NCBI GenBank assembly: GCA_900239685.1
Contig: OENT01000351.1
Span: 62,001-126,000, forward strand
Direction of reading: 5' to 3'
Source of the DNA: Rotaria macrura
Lineage: Eukaryota; Rotifera; Eurotatoria; Philodinida; Philodinidae
DNA length: 64,000 bases
Under the pieces are notes generated by a model, which saw nothing but the letters and a program-made list of their open reading frames with translations, ran no database searches and had not been told where the DNA came from. Below, piece by piece: positions 12,601 to 25,825 of this stretch (the stretch's first letter is position 1; each line of letters starts with the position of its first letter). The position numbers and the translations under genes were made by a program.

Positions 12601-15600
12601 ACAATTAGGTCAATCACGTCATGAATCCGAACAACAGCATGCAACATACATATTATCCAATGAACAACTTCGAAGTTCATTTGAAAAGTTAAATAATTTA
12701 TTAGTAAGTGGTTTTTGAATAATTAAAATAAATCAAAATCATTTTTAAATATTAAACAGACAAATGCCATGCAAGAACAAACGACACAGCGCATTCTTTT
12801 ACAAGCTCGACAACAAATCATAGAACTTGAACAAAGTGATGATAATGATGATAGCCTCCTTGGAATATTTAAGAAAGCAGCTATTAATGCTATTAGTGCT
12901 CATGCTAGACTTATCTCTGGACTGACCGGTTTCGTTAACAAAAAAACTGATGACGAACAAGATTTATGCATGTTTTTGACAAGTTTTTGTAATCCAAAAC
13001 ATATTATTTTCATATTTTTTAATAGATACTAATGAAGTGTTCGCATTAATACATCGTCGATATGAAGAACTCGAGAGTGAGAAACAAAGTTTATCGCTTG
13101 AACAAATATCTCGAGAACAAACATTACATTCAGAATTAGAACGCACTACGATAGAAAAAGAGTACAAATAAAAATAGAAATGAAATAAAGTACGATATGC
13201 TGCTTTTATGTTTTAGTGCTGCATGGCAACGACGTTTGGATGAAGAATGTGATCTTCTTCGTGAACAAACGGCTCAATTGAAAAGAGAATATGATGAAGA
13301 AATACGTTCATTATCTGATCGATTAATACAGGAAAAAACACAAAACAGTGAATATCTTCAGGTATAATCAATCGAATAATTTAATTCATGAGAAATCTGT
13401 TTTGCGTTCTGCAGAGATGGGATGCGTATCAGATAGAATCAACTCAAAAAATCGATGATTTGACAACAAAAATACAAGAATATCAACAACAATTAACAGA
13501 AGAAGTAGTTTTCATAATTTTTTTAACGTCTATTCTATTTACAACTATACAATATTCTTTTAGAATGAACGACAAAATGAATTAAGAAATATAACTGAAC
13601 GACAAAAAGAAGAGTTTGCTCAACTAGAAAAACAAAAGGACGAAACTATTGAAGATTTGATGTACTGCAATTTCAATCTTTAAAAGAAATATAAATTTTT
13701 CATATCTTTTGTTTTGCATGCTATTTTCAAGTCGTCAAGTTAACGTTTATAAAGATCAAGTGCGACAATTTTCAATAACCATTATACAATTAGAAAAAAA
13801 TGTTGTCGAAGAACAAGAACAACGTATTAGACTACAAGTTGATATTGATAATCTCAAAAAGATCGATAAAGGTATTTCATCCAATCGTTGAAAGTAGTAT
13901 AGAAAATTTTCGGATCCATAAAGAATCAATGACACAAGTTTCATTGAACGAACTTCATAGAAACTATACTTTATTAATCTATTTATTTGAAATGCTTGCA
14001 AAATTTCGAGGTTTTAAAGATGAGATTCCTAATTTTGAAAAAGTCTTCTCCCAATGAGAATGGTTCACTACTATCACACAATTCAAAGAGTACTATTGTT
14101 TCATCTCAGTTGGTAGCAGTAAGCAAAGAATAAACAAACGAAAACAACCTTTAGGGATGAAGAAGTATATTATTAATTTTCATGAAGCCTTAAAATCGAT
14201 TGTTTTCTTCTTTACTAAGCTCATCAATAAAATATACGTTGTAGATTTTTATATCAATTGAAAATTGGAGAGATAATCTTCGATTTTTTCATTCTGTGAT
14301 TCATATATATTAAACTAAGACGTGTTTTCTAAATCGCTCTGCAAGAAAGGCGATTTTCTTTCAGCTTCAAGATATACTATTTCTAAACTATTCGACTTTG
14401 TAGCTTTCTTTCTACGACATTGTCCATCTCTGCATTCAATCCACTTTAAATCGTCTCATTTTTTAAACTATGATTGATGCCATGTCAAATGAAACATCTT
14501 TCAACTCAAGAAAGAATCTCCTTATCATTTGCCTTATTTCTACGGCAATGGTTTTTAATCAAAGAAAACTGTATAATATTTTAGTAAAAATTCTAGAAAA
14601 AGTTCAGTGTCCAATTCCCTGGTGTTTCATTTAAAACAGAAAAATGCTATTATAAATTATGAGACTTCAAAAAGATTTCATTTCACACTTTGGAATGTAT
14701 TTGTGGTAGTCATTTTAGTCTAACTGTATTGACATGCAGTGTGTTTGTATGTTGTATTGTACAAATCGTTTGAAAACCGGTAGTTAATACAACATGGCTT
14801 AGACCTAGAACAGCAAAACGAAATTGAAATTCTCGTAAGAATCTAACTAGAAGATTATACAGTATATAAAAGCAACTAATCATCTGAATCAGGAAAGGAC
14901 ACTTGAAGAGGTTCTCTTGGGATACGAAACAACAAAGGTATCTTGTGTTCGCACCAATCAATCTTTGATCGTTTGTTCGTCAGCTTTCCATCGAATTTTA
15001 TTTTTTCTACTATTGAGTTGTTTTAGTAAGGATGTTTTTTTCGAAATTGATTTGAAAAACTAAAACCTCATCATGTACTGTATAACTCAATAATAAACGA
15101 TAAGAAGAAACCAAAACAAAAAATTCATTTCATTGAAACAGCTTCTGTTATGATTGAATGTAGCATTTGAGACACAGACTATAAAAACGTCGATTGTCAA
15201 CGCTGCTAGCGAATCAAATATTTGATTGAAGATAATATGTAGAAATTCAGTATCTAGAATAATATTTGTTCTTCTCGTTGTAATAGATCTATTTTGAAAC
15301 CTTGTGATGAATGGTTCGAAAGAGTTTACACTAAGACTAATATTGTATGTTGTTGAATAAAAATAATTTTTTTCAATCGATATAAAACGTTACCAAACTA
15401 TGGAATAAATTCAATAATTTGATTTGTTTCTCGACTTCTTTTTATGCAGATAAATCTTCATCATCACCACCATCATCACCGCCAGTCGTTGAAGCAGTTA
15501 TTCCTATTCTGACATTACCTGTGGCTGATCTCAGGTTGGCTTCTATTTATGATAGATGTTTTTTTTTCCTCACTTTGTATTATTCAGTCAAGAGTTATTT

Positions 15601-18600
15601 GCACATAAAACACGTATACAAGAACAAGAGCAAATAATTATTTCATTACGACGAGATTTAGCAGGTATGACGGCTCGTTTATCTGATGTGCAAGGTGAAT
15701 TAAGTGAAAAGCAAAAGCAAGCCTTAGAAAAAAGCGAATTTACAATACGTGAACAAACCAAAGAACTCAATGATACACGTTCAAAATTGTCTAAATTAAG
15801 CGATATTATCGATAAACAATCAGCCCAAATTGAAAATCTTCAATCAGATTTATCGTATGAATAAGTTTTTTTTTTATTACCCACTTAATAAAGTTGTACT
15901 TGTTTTGGTTATCTTTTCATTTATTAGAAAATGTAAAATATTAGCAAATCAATATCAACTACTTGTTGATCAACGACAAGCTGATATCGATCGTTTAGCA
16001 AAATCTCTCGAAGAAAAAAATTCAATCGTTGAACAAGTTGAAAAAATCAATCAAGACGAGGTAGATATTTTGAAAAAGTTAATTTCAATTGTATATATTC
16101 CATTTACATTTCAAATATCTTAAGGGTCGTATTACACATGAATTAGTTTCGATTGGGGCTCAATGTAAAGGTGAACGACATGAACAAACAATTGGGCGAC
16201 AACGTGAAGCATTGAATGAGTTACGTGCAAGAATTAAATCTTTGGAACAATTACGACCAGCTAATCTATCATACGAAAAAGTTTTACAACAAGTTGTTTT
16301 ACTTAAACGTGAATTAGCCGAATTACGAGCACGGCAAGCTTTACCAAGTGATATACCATATCTAACAGGAACGTCAGGATCAAGTTCTGCTCAACAACAA
16401 TCACAACGACAATCAGCAGCAACATTGAGACAATCACCATCAACAACAAGCCATTCTGAGCACTCGCCTGAAATACAGAAAATTGTTGAAGAACGAGCAG
16501 CACATGCTGAAACAATAAATTCATTACAATCTTGTGATGAATTGGTAAGTGAGAAGATTTCAACAAACTAGATTTTTTTTCGAGAAAAAAAAAGAAACAA
16601 GATCTATGTTCATATACCATTTTATTAATATATGAGGTTGAATTATAATAATTTAACTACTGGCTATCTATTTTAGAATAACATATATCTCGTTGTTTTA
16701 TGAATATCCTTCTATAGAAATATCATACGAATCTATAGTTTGAATTGTTTAAGAAAAAAAACTCGAAATTAGCAATTGATATCGAGATTGATTTAATCAG
16801 CGGGTTAACTCAGCAGACAAAATCTAAGGACAAGATCTTGTAACAACAACCGATCTAGACACATGTTATATCTCTTGCTTGTCCAATTGTGAGATCTCAA
16901 ATAGGTTTTCTAAGAGTTTCACACTTTACTAATATACTTACGATCATTTGATAAAGTAGCAAGAAAGTGTAAATACATCTTACTGAGCCGAATGTCAACA
17001 TTCTTGTTTAAGTGTGAAATAATCTGATATAATTATAAGTACAGGTGATAAATTCAACAAATCGTCTGTACAATGGAAAATTGTCCAGCATCCAAGAAGT
17101 TTACATCTCATATTCAAGATCAGTATTCAACTAATTGTGGCGTAGTATCTTTTACCGGGAAATTTGCTAAGTAATTACAGACCAATCTGTTGAAATCAAA
17201 GCTATCACAGGATAAGTCTTAAACGAAACAAACAGGGAATGTTGGTTATGTTTAGCTCGGAAGAGAAACATTTTTAATGCATGAACGAGTCACCAATTGG
17301 TGTCGATTATCATACATTGTTCGAAATGTAGTCTCGAGTATTGTCTTTGGAAATGAACAGAAATATTTTGAAAATTACTCAACTTAGATAGTGCAAGTCT
17401 GTTTTTCTTTGTACAATACCAACGATTAATGCATTGTGCGAGTATGACACGATTTATTGATATGAGAGAAGTAAAAACACGTTTTTCATTTTTTTCTCAA
17501 AGAAAATTTTTCATACCACCATCTTGTTCAATGGCATTATTCAATTTATTGTCAATTCAAGGAAAGCTTCGACATGACAGATACTTTTGAGTTTTCGGAA
17601 TATATTCTAATCTGATCTTTATGCTAAATACGATAGAAGATAGTCAAAGAAGAAGAATTCTGCTAGCTAAGATATGTTTCATATCATTCGGCTATTTATT
17701 AATTAAATCATATTCAAATTATCGACTAATCTAGGTAGAGTTCCACAGGAGTACTAAGCAAAATGAACTGTGATTATCTTCAAGAATAACATGAAAGACA
17801 TTCAAATCTATATCTATGCTACTTCATGTATCGTAGACAGTAAGTGCTATCATCTGTTCTTTCTACTATACGTAGCTAGTTGGTATTTTACTATAGTTTC
17901 AATCTCATTACTAAGCACCTTTCACAATCATCATTCAAATCTTCTTTTGTGTTTTTTTTTAAATTTTTACTTCAAAAATTTCTTCCCATCAATGATTCTT
18001 ATGATTGTTTGTCATTGTTATTCAATAAATGATATCGATTTATCTCTCGTCTGAAAATTAGCCTAACAAGTTGAACAAAGTCAGTTTGACAAAGATATGA
18101 GAACATCTTAAAATTTCTAGTTTATTAATGGAATATAATTCTTAGACATAGTTCACACTTCTATTTGTATCATGGAAAGCACTTGTTCTAAACTAGAATT
18201 TGATTTCATTGTAAGTTGCCATATGAATATCATACATTGACATAATAATAATCTATAACATTGTTTGTATCAAATGCCAGTGCATAGTATCTATTTATCA
18301 ATGTTGAAAAATATTTTCTTCTTGTTGTATGTGAAACATTTGTTTCGTAAAACCTTGAAAATCTCAAAATAACTTGTCTCGCTATTTTTCTAGCAAAGTA
18401 CATTTACACGACAGTTAATGAATCTACTTGATATTGATGACGATAGTCTACTGAATATATCACCATTGGCTTCTCTCCCACCGACTGAGCGTTATGCTGC
18501 TTTACAACAACGAAAACGCACGAACGAGATATTGACACAAAAACTTGAGGTGAATACGAGTTTCTTTTATATCATTTAATTAAATAAACATTTGACTATA

Positions 18601-19849
18601 ATAATTTCAGATGTTACGTGAACGTTTAACACGAAAAGAAGAACTATTGCGTGATTATGAAAAAGATCTGGGTAAATTACGGCAAGCAGAAATTTTATTA
18701 CGTGAAAAAGATGTTTTACTTCAAGATCTTGAAGTAGGATAAATCCGAAAGAAAAATGACTGACAATAGAAATTTTCTTTTTCTTCTAGGCAGATAAACG
18801 ATCCAAAGATGATGAAGCATTATTTCTTCGAAATACTCTAAAAGAAACTCAAGATAATTTAAATCAAGAAAAACGAGTGAATTCTTCAATTAAACTCAAT
18901 CGAGTATGCTATTTTGCCCGCGTATTGTCGAGCAACCATTAATTTCTCAGACAATTAGTAAACCTATGTTCTACCATCTAAATCACTTGTAAAAGCAGAA
19001 TTAATAATCCTACGAATTTCTTTTACCATGCAACATGGAGAATACAACACAGAGAGACTCATTAAGAACGATAGGAATTTTATAGTCTCAAATATTATTT
19101 TTAAAGGTAAACATAGTACAATTTCGGTCTTCTACATATCGGTAATAGAGATGGAATAATCACTATCAAAATTTGTAAACATATGTGATTGAGAACAATA
19201 ATAACAAGTAGTGATCAATTTAATGTTGAAATAGAAGTGTCAATCAGATTTAACCAATCGAAATCTGTCTACGCTTAGAAATCAAACATAGTCTTCTAAA
19301 AAGGTTTAGCATTTAGTGCACTTACTTTTATATAAGGATCCTAAGGTTGATGAACAAGGATGGTTCATGTACCAAAATCGAGAAGAACTTTCATAATCAG
19401 TTTGCATCTTCATAGAATATCGAGCAAACTCAATCAAATGAACTAATTCGTCGTAGTGGTACTGGTTCAACAGTAACTCTTCATCATCATAGTCCATCTG
19501 ATACAACATCAAAAGTTCGTACAATAAAACAGGATTTGAACCAAAAGCTCAATAGAAAAAATTATGAAATAAAAACTTTAAAACAGGTGCGTTGCTAAAT
19601 AAAAATTTTTCTTCTTCTCAAAAAAAAATAACAAAACTGTTCAATCTATTTTGCTTTCTTTTTTCTTTCTCTAGGAATTACACGAAGCTTTAGATACAAT
19701 ATCAGAACAGTCACATAAAGTTAAATTACTTGAGTTTCAATCAAAGTAGGAATGAACATTCAATTCATTATGTGATGAAATAGTTCTTTCTTTTTTTTTG
19801 TTTTAGAGCAACTACTAGTAATGGAGATACACATATTTTAACATCATAA
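9671..19849 (+). CDS. FHAD1: FHAD1-like protein: N-terminal FHA domain followed by long coiled coil
   Basis: Exon 1 (9671-9769) and exon 2 (9835-10041) encode an FHA domain: TTIGREN, then HVDNQHALIEHD, then DLNSSTGTFVHECRVQN and a DGDFIRFG turn. This order matches vertebrate FHAD1 closely. FHA domains bind phosphothreonine. Later exons include 10107-10255, 10630-10721, 10780-10955, 11033-11170, 11236-11328, 11545-11607, 11733-11945, 12494-12703 and 12760 onward, all long coiled coil. FHAD1-type segments recur downstream: LRRDLAGMTARLSDVQGELS near 15650, GRQREALNELRARIKSLEQ near 16200, and TRKEELLRDYEKDLGKLRQA near 18630. Large introns lie at about 13872-15448 and 16546-18393 and keep phase. 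The last exon starts at 19807 and stops at 19847-19849. The splice donor near 12910-13000 is uncertain. Known family members are testis/cilia-expressed and of unclear function. Confidence 0.88.
10411..10430. repeat. (AT)n microsatellite
   Basis: Ten AT units lie in the third intron of the FHAD1-like gene. A similar short AT run lies near 23029-23045, upstream of the second hnRNP K-like gene. Confidence 0.9.
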
Positions 19850-19996
19850 TCCGTGATACTTTCATTAAATTTTCTTTTTTTTTCTATTTCTGTTTGTGTG
19901 TGCGTGTCTTACAGAAAAAATAAATGAACAAAAAAAAAAGGAAAGGGCATACATAAATATTCATTAAAGAGAGAAAAACAAAAACTTTGTTCAAAT

Positions 19997-22977
19997 TTAT
20001 CTTAAACGTCCACTAAAACGATGATGCTTAAATGGAAACTTTCTGTCGTGTTCTCTAATTGATTGCCATATTAAATCAACAGCATGATTGACATCAACTC
20101 GAGGTCCAATTACTTTAACTGAACATGTATCAATAGATGAACCAGCTACCGTATGAATACGAACTGTTCTACATTGTGAACGAATCTGTGCAATACGTAC
20201 ACCATGTGGACCGAGTAGAGCACCGAATTGACCATGATTTATCCAGAATTCTCGTATGATTGAATCTTCACCTAGTTTAACTATGGAAAATTCATGATCT
20301 GTATCAGCTTCAACAGAACCATTCCATGCGTCAAATGCTGAATAACGACGAATACCGCCATCATCATCGGCTTCGTCTTCTACATAGTTTTGATTTGATT
20401 CATGATGTTGATTATGTTGTTCGTTTAAACGTGTCACTAATTCAGAAGAAGCAAAACCACCATATTCATTCACAAGTGATGCATCGTAATTACTGAAAAA
20501 GAAAAAGAAATGTTGAAAAAAAAATAGTAAAATATCTATCATTGTTAATTTATAATCTCAATCTGTGATTTTCTAGAGATATTTAAATTTCATTAGACTC
20601 AATTGTATTCTCAAATATGACTATTCGTATTGTTAGTTTTGAATGTAAACGAAATGACGAATCACTGTTGTTTTATAGTGCAGTTTTTCTGATGTACGAT
20701 AAAGTCACAAATCTCAGAGAATTAGTCTGAAAGTTCTATGTTTATTCAGTGTCATGAGGAAATGTCATGTAAGGGAAAGCTACTTTTATTTTAGAAAGAT
20801 TGTCATAAGAGAAGTGTCACTAATGGACAAAGATTTTGAGTACTTTTGGATTGTGTAAGTCGAAGTGTGTTGTGTGCATCCTTGAACGAAGTCTGCACAT
20901 TTAGTTTATTAATACAGAGATTTTACACTTTCATGATGATTTTTAAATGAATAATATGCTCACATCTCACAATTTTTCAAAGTAGTGATTTTCGACAAGC
21001 AGGGCCAAACTTTACATTGAGAAAAATCACGACAAAAAGATAGTTTTTTGTTCTGCGAATATGTTACATTTTGTATGGCTACTCTTGTATCAGAAGATAC
21101 AATCGTGGTATCACTCTGTCTGTTGTATCACTCAAATACACGAGCTAATTCCTCTCGTTAACGCCTATTTCGATGAAGAATTTCAAATCGAAATTTCAAC
21201 TATTGTTAACTTTAGCTCAGTGCCAATTAAAAAGATTCATCCACTATTTGTACACTCGAATTTAGATATGAGATGATTTTTTTACACGTATCAATTATAC
21301 TGCATAGTTAAATGGGAAATTTTAAGTTCATGATTGAATATTAACTGATTCCTGTAATCTATTTAATGACAATAGTCAGGCACGTGAAGAAAATATTTTC
21401 TTTTGCAATATGATCCAAGCAGTAAAATGTCGTTTTCTCCATTTTACTGTTGTACGGTTGAATAAATGTTCTATGATTTTGAGCAAAAATGTGTGTATCA
21501 TATGGATAATCAAATCTGTATTGAACAATGTACTCTGGTAAATACTAATATTTTGATGCACAAATCAAGTTCAAAGTATTATATTGGCTTGATTTTCTTC
21601 GAAATTCTACAAAGTTCTTTTACAATTAAAATTCGAGACATCATATAGATTATTTGCTATAGCGTTTGTTAGATTAGTACGTGTTCGAATCGACTAAACT
21701 TAGAAAACATGGGTTTGCTACATGTCATAAGAATCTATAAAAGACAAAAACAAAATAACAAAAATTTTGTATTTTCTGAAGAAACTGTCGAATACAGAGT
21801 TTCAGATCATTTGTTTACAGATTGATTGAGTGTGAAATTCTGACTGCCGATGAAGTCATAATAGATGATGAATATCCTCAGTATGTTCTCATTCTTACAG
21901 ATTTATCTAAAACTTTCTTCAAAAAAGATTGGTGTCTCGACGATATACATATATATAAACAACATATTTACATTTCATTATAAAGTAAAACTTGATCATC
22001 ATCATCTGCGTGTTGGTTAATATTAATAAATATTTCTTCCAAACATGAAAGTATTTTTTCTAATGATAAACTTTGTATGAGAAGAACACGTTCGGTTGAC
22101 TGAGGTGCGCATGTTGGAAGTATCGTTAATGTATGTAAAGAATATTTTTCACGTAAAATTTTTGCTCGATCACCTAACTTTCCGAGTATTAATGGTGCAT
22201 ATGATTTGTGTAGAAGAATTCTTAATTCAAATTGACTGACCGATGAAGAATATACAGTGGAAAGTATCTTTTCAATAACATCTAGATGATGTGGACCTAA
22301 ATAAAATAATAGTCAAGCCAACGATCTCTTATCTGTTTGTCTACACTACTTTTTATAGTTAAAATTCGTTCAGGCGTTGCTTCGTCAATATCATCTTCAG
22401 TCATTTTAACATTCTCTTGAACGAGTGGTAAATTTTGAATTTTATCAACAGTATCTTTGTGCACTAAAATTCGGCATATGAAATCTTTTTTATCACCTTT
22501 GTCATCTACATCATTTTGATAATTATTATCGTCCATAGAAATTTCTCTTTCATCATTGTTGGAAATTTGTTTTAGTTTGAAATTTCCTTCGATTTTAACT
22601 TTACTTGTATCAAGTTGGTATGTTAAACATTGTAATATACATATTTCTTGTCCAATAGCTAATAATTTATTTGCATCGAAATTATTTTCATTGGCATTTT
22701 CTAATATATCAATCATTAATTGTTGAAATAATTTTAGTAGATTATATGATTGTGTTAAATCGTTTAAACATGATTTATATAAATCATCAATTTTTTCAAG
22801 CATTTTCGATGACCATAAATCAAGATCTGATTTTAGTTTTAAATTATCGAAATTATTCAATGTTTGATAATATGTTTGTGCTTGCATTAATAGTGAATTA
22901 AGACGAATTTCATTATTTGTTAATGAAGCTTTATCAGGGATTAGTACACGAGTTTGAAAACGATTGGCTGTTGCCAT
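19997..22977 (-). CDS. hnRNP K-like KH-domain RNA-binding protein, copy C (482 aa)
   Basis: Three exons, 22977-22350, 22296-21972 and 20492-19997, keep phase across a 53-bp intron (donor GTAGTG) and a 1.48-kb intron (donor GTAAAT, acceptor TTTTTCAG). The N-terminal ~160 residues are helical and paralogous to copy A. KH1 (about 166-225) ends with ATPERILTI, matching hnRNP K GPERILSI, but has no GxxG. KH2 (about 232-298) keeps GKLG and the APQSTERVLLI stretch that matches hnRNP K CPHSTDRVVLI. KH3 (about 400-475) has LLGPHGVRIAQIRSQ. The gene ends HHRFSGRLR. It converges on FHAD1 with about 150 bp between stop codons. The likely role is single-stranded RNA/DNA binding in transcript processing. 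Treating the frame at 22297-22977 as a complete gene would miss KH2 and KH3. Confidence 0.85.
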
Positions 22978-25825
22978 CTATTGTTTTATATCTCGACAAG
23001 TTGAAGAATCGACGAATATTTGACTATGGTATATATATATATATATTCAAATGTTCGGTGTTGTCTGACGAGTTACGAATCAAATGAAGAAAGAAAAACA
23101 AATACAACAGAAACAGAAAAGAATCAAGAATATTTCATGTGTAAGATTATCTAAAATACAAAAGAAAAATAACGAGTAAATCTTATTCATTGTATTTTTT
23201 TCTGATGGAAAAACTACATCCTTCTGCATTAATTTTCAATATCTAATAAATAATGGACGCATTTCAACATAATATTCAGTTACACTGAAATATATTTCCA
23301 ATTATAAACTCAATTAAGTTAATAATTTCCATTAATAAACATCAATATTTGTTTTAATTTTTCTACATGATTAGAAAATAACTATCCAGCTCTGAATTCT
23401 ACTGAAATTTGATGTATAAGTAAAATGAATTTGTGTTTTTTTTAGTTATCTATTTTTTATTCTGTTGAAAGAAAATGAATCATTCATGTTTATTTTTCTA
23501 TTAATCATAGCATTGATTAAAAGTAATCATCAACATCGACAGTAAAAATTTTACTAAGTATCTCGATGTAATAAAATAATATTTATTATCGAAATAAATA
23601 ACAGGTGTTTTCATCTGCCAATCAAAATCTATACATCTAGCGTAAAATGATGAATACTATACATGCGGGGATACAATTCAATGATATTATATCCGATGAT
23701 CTATTTGAACATAAAATTATGTTCGATTTTCTTCTGCAATAGAAAGACAACGAAAGCAGATTTATTGATCGTTGAATTCATTTCTCATTCATAGAATACT
23801 ATCAAATAAATATTCTTATATACATTGAATCATTTTAATTGAATAGTAATAAAATTTACATAAAGAATTTAGTGTATATTAAAACCGTCAAAGATGATTA
23901 TAACTTACTAGAAAAAAAAGACTACATTAATTTATGTGTATTGCAAATTCTAAAAACACTTTTCTACGAGTTCATCGCTTGAATATTAAAATCAATGAAT
24001 ACATTCGATAAAATTCTTCTACCATTTGTTTGATTCGCTGTTTAATTAATTGATTTGAGCTTAAAAATAGAAATCTAAGTAATGTCAAAACGTTGCTTCT
24101 ACGTAAATGCTCAGGTAAAAATAAAAAAGAGCCATTGAATAGTGCGCAGTATAGAGGTTTGAAAACGAAAGAGAATAACATAAAAAAACGAAATAGAAAT
24201 AAAGAGTTCATGCGTGTGACAGAGAAAAAAGAACGAGCAGAGAAAACAAACGCATACTATAGGGATACTTTTAACACACACGCATATATAAACGAACGGA
24301 ACGAAACTTTCATTACAATCTGAAGTATTGATTTATCAATTGCTTATCTCTCACATTGATAAAAATAACGAGAGATACTCTTAATAAACTCGATAAACTA
24401 TCGTATTAAATCATTTTAATAGAATCCTTCGAATGTATCCCATAACCATTAAAAACAATATTTTAACAGTCGTTTTATTCGAAATTATAACTCTTCTCTT
24501 TTTCGTCTATGCACGTGTTCGGATCTTTTGCCAGTAGAAGAAAATCGAAGAGATTAATATAAAGCTAGATATCAGTTATGAATAAATTTTTTGATAATCA
24601 AACATATGTTATGAAAGATTTTCAAAGTCTAATGACATATCATTTTTATAACTACAGATACAAATTATAAAATCTTATTGAGAATGTTACAAACATGTTC
24701 TATGTCTGAAAACGTGGAATCAAACTGAATACAAATTCAAGATAATTATGAAGGATGCACGAGATGTTCTTAGTGAATCCAGCTTGGGGTGTACACTGAG
24801 CACTTATATTTGATCCCAAACAGAGTTTAAGTAGTAGAAAAAAACCATGCAACTGTACAAAAATTCTCATAAGATCATGCAAAGATCTTATGATGTAGGA
24901 AAAAAGAAAGACGAGAGATTTAAAAAAATTAGCTGTATGTTTGTTAATACGTCTATGTGATCGAAGATTGTAGTTTACCTGAATAAATAATAGTTACCAA
25001 AATTAATGAATTAAATTCCGTCTTATTGTCATATAGTAAGTTGTTTCGAAAATTTTTCAAATTAAAAAGTATTTCTTATTTTGGGAATAAATAAATCGGA
25101 TTTTTTTAAAATCTGTTTCTTTACATGAATCATTATTGAAAATTGTATTAGTTTTAACTGGTAATTGAAACAAGCTCGAAAAATTAATCTGGTCGAACCA
25201 TTTGATATTCGTAAATATCAATAACATATCCGTCAACTTGAACATGCCGAAGTTGAAGAGCCAACAGTGTGCATTTGATTCTACAGATTAGACATTGATA
25301 AGCGAGTGCATTTCATTTAAAAACGAAATCTGTCATTATTATCGTCATCTTTCACACGCGTCTACAATGTGAACACGCTACCGGTACTTTTTGCAATGCT
25401 AAATTTAAATCTTCAATCGACATCGAAGGCATCGAGTGAAATTGAAAATAAATAGTTCTTTTTCAACGATAACTAAAGCAGAATATGTGAACAATTACAA
25501 TGGCTCAATTGTGCAAATCACAAGAATAACAAAATGCATCAGTTTAACCATGCATGAAATATCAACACAATCAACGGATCTAATTATATATACATATATA
25601 TGAGGAAGATTCCAATAACTGAACCTATTAGAATTCTAATCACATGATAATTCTAAAACTTTATATATAAGGTCAGTATAGACTATTTAAGTGTTTCCCG
25701 ACAACGAAAGCAATTTTTCATATTTTCATTAAAAACTACACAAAAATATACATCGTTCTTTCTTATGTTGAGTGTTGCCTAGTCATCTTGTTTGATTCAA
25801 GCTAACGTCTAGTGTTAAATGAACA
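22978..25825. other. Gene-poor spacer
   Basis: AT-rich intergenic DNA between hnRNP K-like copy C and the TRIM-NHL gene. Short frames on both strands lack splice support, compositional bias or recognisable motifs. Nothing else was identified. Confidence 0.5.

Noticed and set aside
20494-21971. Several short frames taken as genes
   Set aside because: They lie inside the second intron of hnRNP K-like copy C and have no motifs or splice support.
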